Under the pieces are notes generated by a model. The model made no database searches, was not told the DNA's origin, and was given only the letters and a program-made list of their open reading frames with translations. The translations under genes and the position numbers were made by a program. From Treponema sp. UBA6988 (lineage in GTDB: Bacteria; Spirochaetota; Spirochaetia; Treponematales; Treponemataceae), in contig DJYC01000030.1 in NCBI GenBank assembly GCA_002448445.1, forward strand, positions 12,868-73,727: a stretch of DNA of 60,860 nt. Direction: 5' to 3'. Shown here in pieces: positions 58,186 through 60,860 of the stretch (its first letter is position 1; each line of letters begins with the position of its first letter).

Positions 58186-58920
58186 ATGGGATATTACGAT
58201 TACTACAGCGGATTTGCCCCTTACGTTTCAGTTGCGGAACACAAGGCAAAGGCAAAAAAATATATCGAGGAGCAGCGCAAAAAAGGCGTGGTGCTGAACC
58301 CGGTTGAACTAGAAGGAAGGACAATTGCAAAAAGCTGGTGGGGAAAAGCCTGGTGCGAAAACCTTGAACTCTATGCCGACTATGCAAGCCGTCTAGAGCG
58401 TGGCAGAAAATATGTCCGCGCAAACTGTGTCCTTGACCTGCAAATTGACGTGGGAGAAGTTACGGCCCTTGTTCAGGGAAGCGGAAAAAAGCCCTACAAT
58501 GTCCGCATAAGAATTGACGAGCTTACCGAAGAACAGTACGAGAGCATTGTAGAAAAGTGCGCATCAAAAATCCAGAACATCGACGACCTTGTTAAAGGCA
58601 ACTTCCCAGACGACCTAAAAACGCTTTTTACCCAAAAAGGTGCCGGCCTTTTTCCTTCCATGGCAAAGATTCACTTTAGCTGCTCCTGCCCCGACTATGC
58701 CGACATGTGTAAGCACGTAGCCGCAGTACTTTACGGAATCGGTTCCCGCTTTGACAAAGACCCGCTCCTCTTCTTCAAGCTACGTGGAGTGGACACCGAC
58801 CGCCTGATAGGAAATGCCATCAAGGACAGAATCCAAAGCATGATAGAAAATGCCTCCAAGCCCAGCGACCGCATCATGGACGATGGGGATGTGATGGCGG
58901 TGTTTGGGATGGAGATTTAG
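58186..58920 (+). CDS. SWIM zinc-finger protein
   Basis: This 244-residue protein has the SWIM motif CSCPDYADMCKH (about 167-178, CxCx6CxH) following a conserved N-terminal part with GRTIAKSWWGKAWCENLELYADYASRLERGRKYVR, typical of SWIM proteins partnered with SNF2 helicases. It likely binds DNA or protein and assists the helicase. GGAGGAG spans the stop of the helicase gene and serves as RBS. The C-terminal tail is predicted soluble. Confidence 0.9.
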   Translation: MGYYDYYSGFAPYVSVAEHKAKAKKYIEEQRKKGVVLNPVELEGRTIAKSWWGKAWCENLELYADYASRLERGRKYVRANCVLDLQIDVGEVTALVQGSGKKPYNVRIRIDELTEEQYESIVEKCASKIQNIDDLVKGNFPDDLKTLFTQKGAGLFPSMAKIHFSCSCPDYADMCKHVAAVLYGIGSRFDKDPLLFFKLRGVDTDRLIGNAIKDRIQSMIENASKPSDRIMDDGDVMAVFGMEI

Positions 58921-58929
58921 AGGGGGAAA

Positions 58930-58965
58930 TAAAACACCCCGCCCAAGATTCATCCCGGGCAGGGT
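58930..58965. terminator. Bidirectional terminator between SWIM and HU-like genes
   Basis: ACCCCGCCC and GGGCAGGGT pair with one mismatch around a short loop, with AAGGTTTTA on the right and an A-rich run on the left, between two convergent genes. Confidence 0.75.
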
Positions 58966-58989
58966 AAGGTTTTACTCTATCTTAGCAAA

Positions 58990-59361
58990 TCAAACTTTTG
59001 AAAATGATGCCTTTTCAATTTCGTTTTTTAGCTCGCTGCTAGGCGTAAAGAGGATGCGTTTACTCGTTATGCTTGAAGCATCCACGTTCTCAGGGCTTTC
59101 GTATCCCTTTGAAGAGAAGGAAAGTTTTACCCGGCCAAAATTTCCCAGCTGGATTTTGAATCCGTTCTTAAGGTAGAGGGGAAGCTTCCTTACGAGGGAA
59201 GTGAGGACCGCCTCCACGTCGGTTACGTTCAGCGTACATGCGTCGGAAATGTCCTTCGCAAGATCCAGTACCGTCAGCTCCTCCATGTACAGGGGTGCTG
59301 CGTAGTATTTCTCTTCTGTTTTATTAAGGGGATTTATCCTCTTTACAATTCTGTATTTCAT
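58990..59361 (-). CDS. HU-family DNA-binding protein (HU-HIG/viral histone-like type)
   Basis: This 123-residue protein starts MKYRIVKRINPLNKTEEKYYAAPLYMEELTVLDLAKDI and continues with KLPLYLKNGFKIQLGNFGRVKLSFSSKG and ITSKRILFTPSSELKNEI. This is the pattern of HU-like proteins abundant in Bacteroidetes (DNA-binding arm between LGNFGRV and KRILF). It probably bends or coats DNA. Transfer from gut Bacteroidetes is possible. Its start overlaps a 32-codon ORF, suggesting translational coupling. Confidence 0.85.
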   Translation of the reverse strand: MKYRIVKRINPLNKTEEKYYAAPLYMEELTVLDLAKDISDACTLNVTDVEAVLTSLVRKLPLYLKNGFKIQLGNFGRVKLSFSSKGYESPENVDASSITSKRILFTPSSELKNEIEKASFSKV

Positions 59362-59422
59362 ATAGTTTTTTCTTGTAGCTCTTCAAGGCGGCTACAGCCT
59401 GTTCAAGGTATCTCGCTTTCAT
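59324..59422 (-). CDS. Small ORF overlapping the start of the HU-like gene (32 aa)
   Basis: ATG 59422 has a strong AAGGAG seven bases upstream. The 32-residue peptide MKARYLEQAVAALKSYKKKL and a 12-residue tail form a basic amphipathic helix. It runs past the HU-like start (59361) in another frame and stops at TAA 59326-59324. The HU gene itself has only a weak RBS, so the small ORF probably couples translation into it, or encodes a small DNA-binding partner. Confidence 0.55.
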   Translation of the reverse strand: MKARYLEQAVAALKSYKKKLYEIQNCKEDKSP

Positions 59423-59454
59423 AGGCGACTCCTTGCATAAATTAATTTGAGTTT

Positions 59455-59644
59455 TTCAGTCCTGCGAGTTTACCAACGGCAAACTCGGTAAGTTCGCATA
59501 GCGAACGACCAACGCCGGACTTTACGGTAACTTGAAAAAATTAGGAAAAACCATTACTATTTTGATAGTTATTCGGCAACGGTTTTTCCGTAGCTGTTTA
59601 GAGACTTTTTAACTGACTGCAATCAGTTAAAAGGTCTTTTTTTT
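59455..59644 (+). ncRNA. Candidate structured small RNA ending in an orphan terminator
   Basis: This region has no CDS on the plus strand but a chain of hairpins: GAGTTT/AAACTC (59466-59486), GTTCGC-ATA-GCGAAC (59492-59506), GGAAAAACC/GGTTTTTCC (59544-59589) and the terminator below. It is flanked by minus-strand genes, so the plus-strand terminator needs its own transcript. The promoter is not obvious. Confidence 0.4.
59603..59644 (+). terminator. Strong plus-strand intrinsic terminator
   Basis: GACTTTTTAACTGA (59603-59616) and TCAGTTAAAAGGTC (59623-59636) pair over 14 bp with one G-U, around a 6-nt loop, followed by eight T residues (59637-59644). Confidence 0.85.
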
Positions 59645-59683
59645 GCTCGCAATTTGCTTACCTCCTTGCAGGTTGGCCTGCAC

Positions 59684-60073
59684 TCATTCCCTGTTCAGGA
59701 TGTTTTCAATCTGCTCCTTGTCGCTTTCGTTCAGCTTGCCCATAGCCTTTGCAAGGGCAACAAGTCCGATTACAGCGGTTGCAGTCAGGGCTGTTCCGGC
59801 AAGAATCGCTCCCCAGTTTACGCCGTCGCCGGACGTGTTCTGTGTTGGCTGCAATTCCTTTCCGTCCTTCCCCAAAAGATAATCCGGCGTAGTCCCAAGA
59901 ATGTCCGCTATCTTCTGCAGGGTCGGAATGCTGGGGTTCCGTCCGTTTGCACCGTCAGTCATCCAGCGGCTAACCGTAACCTCGCTCACGTCAAGCCTTG
60001 CGGCCAGTTCCCGCTGCGTCATTCCCTTTTCCTTTAAGAGGGCCTCAACCCTGCTCTTGAAGTTTGCGTCCAT
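59684..60073 (-). CDS. XRE-family regulator with C-terminal membrane segment
   Basis: This 129-residue protein has an N-terminal Cro/CI HTH (FKSRVEALLKEKGMTQRELAARLDVSEVTVSRWMTD, residues 5-65) and a C-terminal hydrophobic helix (WGAILAGTALTATAVIGLVALAKAM, about 87-111) with a short acidic tail. Membrane-tethered HTH proteins of this kind are seen near mobile elements. GGAGG precedes ATG 60073. Upstream lies a consensus-like promoter with an inverted repeat, suggesting autoregulation. Confidence 0.85.
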   Translation of the reverse strand: MDANFKSRVEALLKEKGMTQRELAARLDVSEVTVSRWMTDGANGRNPSIPTLQKIADILGTTPDYLLGKDGKELQPTQNTSGDGVNWGAILAGTALTATAVIGLVALAKAMGKLNESDKEQIENILNRE

Positions 60074-60110
60074 CTCGCTTACCTCCGTCTTATCCTTTTT
60101 ATCCTGTATC

Positions 60111-60146
60111 TGGTTATAAATTACAATAACTTAACCAAATTGTCAA
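60111..60146 (-). promoter_or_regulatory. Promoter/operator of the membrane XRE gene
   Basis: On the minus strand TTGACA (60146-60141), a 17-bp spacer and TAATTT (60123-60118). Inverted words GGTTA and TAACC flank the -10 region, a possible binding site for the regulator itself. Confidence 0.55.
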
Positions 60147-60270
60147 GTAAAATGATAAGAAAAGTCAAAAAAAATCGGATAAATTCAGAAAAACCGCAGA
60201 AAATTAGCATTTTAGGTATATTCAACGGCCAGTTCCAAAAAACATACGGAGAATCCCGGAAAAACGTACG

Positions 60271-60309
60271 GAGAATTTTTTAAAACACGGCGAGTTTTAA
60301 AAAATTCTC
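60271..60309. repeat. Perfect 16-bp inverted repeat
   Basis: GAGAATTTTTTAAAAC (60271-60286) and GTTTTAAAAAATTCTC (60294-60309) surround a 7-nt loop ACGGCGA. Related words (GGAGAAT, CGGCGTG) recur on both sides from 60246 to 60340. The surrounding spacer 60147-60452 has no supported gene; TATAAT at 60423-60428 is a likely plus-strand promoter. Confidence 0.8.
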
Positions 60310-60452
60310 GGCGTGTTTTTGGGTAAAACTCGGCGTGAATTTTCTTGTGGGGTAAAGCACCCCTAGGCATGGAGACTTTTGCGAAATGGTGATGTTTCCG
60401 CAACAAAAGAGGGAATTTGTGGTATAATCTTCTATTATTATGGATGGAGAAG

Positions 60453-60581
60453 ATGGCAAAAAAAAGGTCAAAAGAAATTTCAATTAGAAGTTCTGCCGCA
60501 GAATATTTGACCTTTGTTGCGGCGACTGGTGGCAGCAACGAAAGCATGGAAGTCCGCTACGAAAATGAGGGGAGTTTATAG
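60453..60581 (+). pseudogene. Truncated RhuM/virulence-protein-like N-terminal fragment (42 aa)
   Basis: The ORF reads MAKKRSKEISIRSSAAEYLT then FVAATGGSNESMEVRYENEG and stops. IRSSAAEYLTF..ATG....S.E.RYE.E is the start of RhuM-type proteins found in mobile and phase-variable islands, normally over 300 residues. Here the frame ends right after the first motif and the next gene begins one base later, as if a deletion or replacement had joined them. Confidence 0.6.
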
Positions 60582-60860
60582 ATGTTAGGAAATACTCTTA
60601 TAGATAATTCACAGAACCTAAAACTTGTAGATACATTGAATGAAATAATAAATATTCCAGAAATTCAAGAAATATGTATTGCTACAGGATACTGGGATTT
60701 AAAAGGAACTGCATTAATAACAGAATCCCTGAAAAAATTCTTGGAAAGAGACGGAACAAAACTCCGCTTATTAATTGGAAAAGACCCTAATGTGTATCAA
60801 AAAGATTTAACAGCAGATTCATATAAGACAGCAAAACAATATCCTCAGGATTATATTAAA
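60582..60860 (+). CDS. PLD-like N-terminal domain protein, possibly helicase-linked (cut by window end)
   Basis: The frame starts MLGNTLIDNSQNLKLVDTLN at ATG 60582, with GAGGGGAG eight bases upstream, and is open to the window end (93 residues). The segment IQEICIATGYWDLKGTALIT ... KLRLLIGKDP is the first strand-helix unit of a phospholipase-D-like nuclease fold, commonly followed by a superfamily 2 helicase in defence-type proteins. The catalytic HKD motif is not yet reached, so assignment is tentative. Confidence 0.55.
   Translation, partial: MLGNTLIDNSQNLKLVDTLNEIINIPEIQEICIATGYWDLKGTALITESLKKFLERDGTKLRLLIGKDPNVYQKDLTADSYKTAKQYPQDYIK

Overview
The window looks like the replication-origin region of a host-associated Treponema-type spirochaete. 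The gene order dnaA-dnaN-recF-DUF721 running left, with gyrB-gyrA running right from a shared intergenic region, is typical of spirochaetal origins. Supporting signs are an archaeal/spirochaetal-type PheRS beta chain, a barnase/barstar pair, ZIP and P1B metal transporters, a gut-type HU-like protein and many Treponema-like dispersed repeats. Genus-level identity is inference from gene content; no 16S gene is present.

Layout. 1-0.7 kb: 5' part of an Ala/Glu-rich coiled-coil lipoprotein gene. 0.96-4.6 kb: HrpB helicase and a Gx-transporter/EcfT-like fusion, bracketed by inverted copies of a ~150 bp repeat. 4.7-14.7 kb, all leftward: PPIase lipoprotein, a secreted unknown, jag, yidC, yidD, rnpA, rpmH, DUF721, recF, dnaN, dnaA. 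14.9-19.4 kb: gyrB and gyrA. 19.4-21.3 kb: a gene-free stretch with two exact DnaA boxes and a parS array (three exact 16-mers, several near copies, the last exact copy forming the end of argA). 21.3-28.6 kb, leftward: argA (NAGS), queH, barstar/barnase, a MIF homologue, pheT, an XRE regulator. 28.7-34.2 kb: ZIP transporter, a protease-less FtsH-like ATPase, a LysR regulator divergent from metE.

34.3-39.9 kb is the most unusual locus: two WYL regulators, rtcB (RNA ligase), two tRNA-like non-coding RNAs, and a Ro60-like DUF2828/vWA protein, all leftward. RNA 1 folds as a circularly permuted tRNA module with a UUCG-capped acceptor stem, on a stem made from its own two ends. This is the architecture of bacterial Y RNAs (YrlA). 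A 25-bp element is shared, at equal spacing to a -10-like sequence, upstream of both rtcB and the RNAs, so the locus appears to be a co-regulated RNA-repair/RNA-surveillance regulon.

40-47.3 kb, rightward: small membrane protein, P1B-type ATPase without the CPC motif, an HMA-like protein, a TetR regulator and a heterodimeric ABC exporter. 47.3-55.2 kb: two CapA-type paralogues on opposite strands bracketing xpaC-telA, a Y-family polymerase without a standard start codon, a YolD-like protein and an IS4-type transposase remnant. 55.4-58.9 kb: SNF2 helicase and SWIM protein operon. 59-60.9 kb: HU-like protein with a small upstream ORF, an orphan terminator suggesting a small RNA, a membrane XRE regulator, a truncated RhuM-like ORF and the start of a PLD-domain gene.

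Two general themes: dispersed palindromic repeats have entered genes in frame (ABC exporter, SNF2 helicase) or supply gene ends (Gx transporter start), and about nine genes have a -10 hexamer 6-9 nt before the start codon with no Shine-Dalgarno, suggesting leaderless mRNAs.
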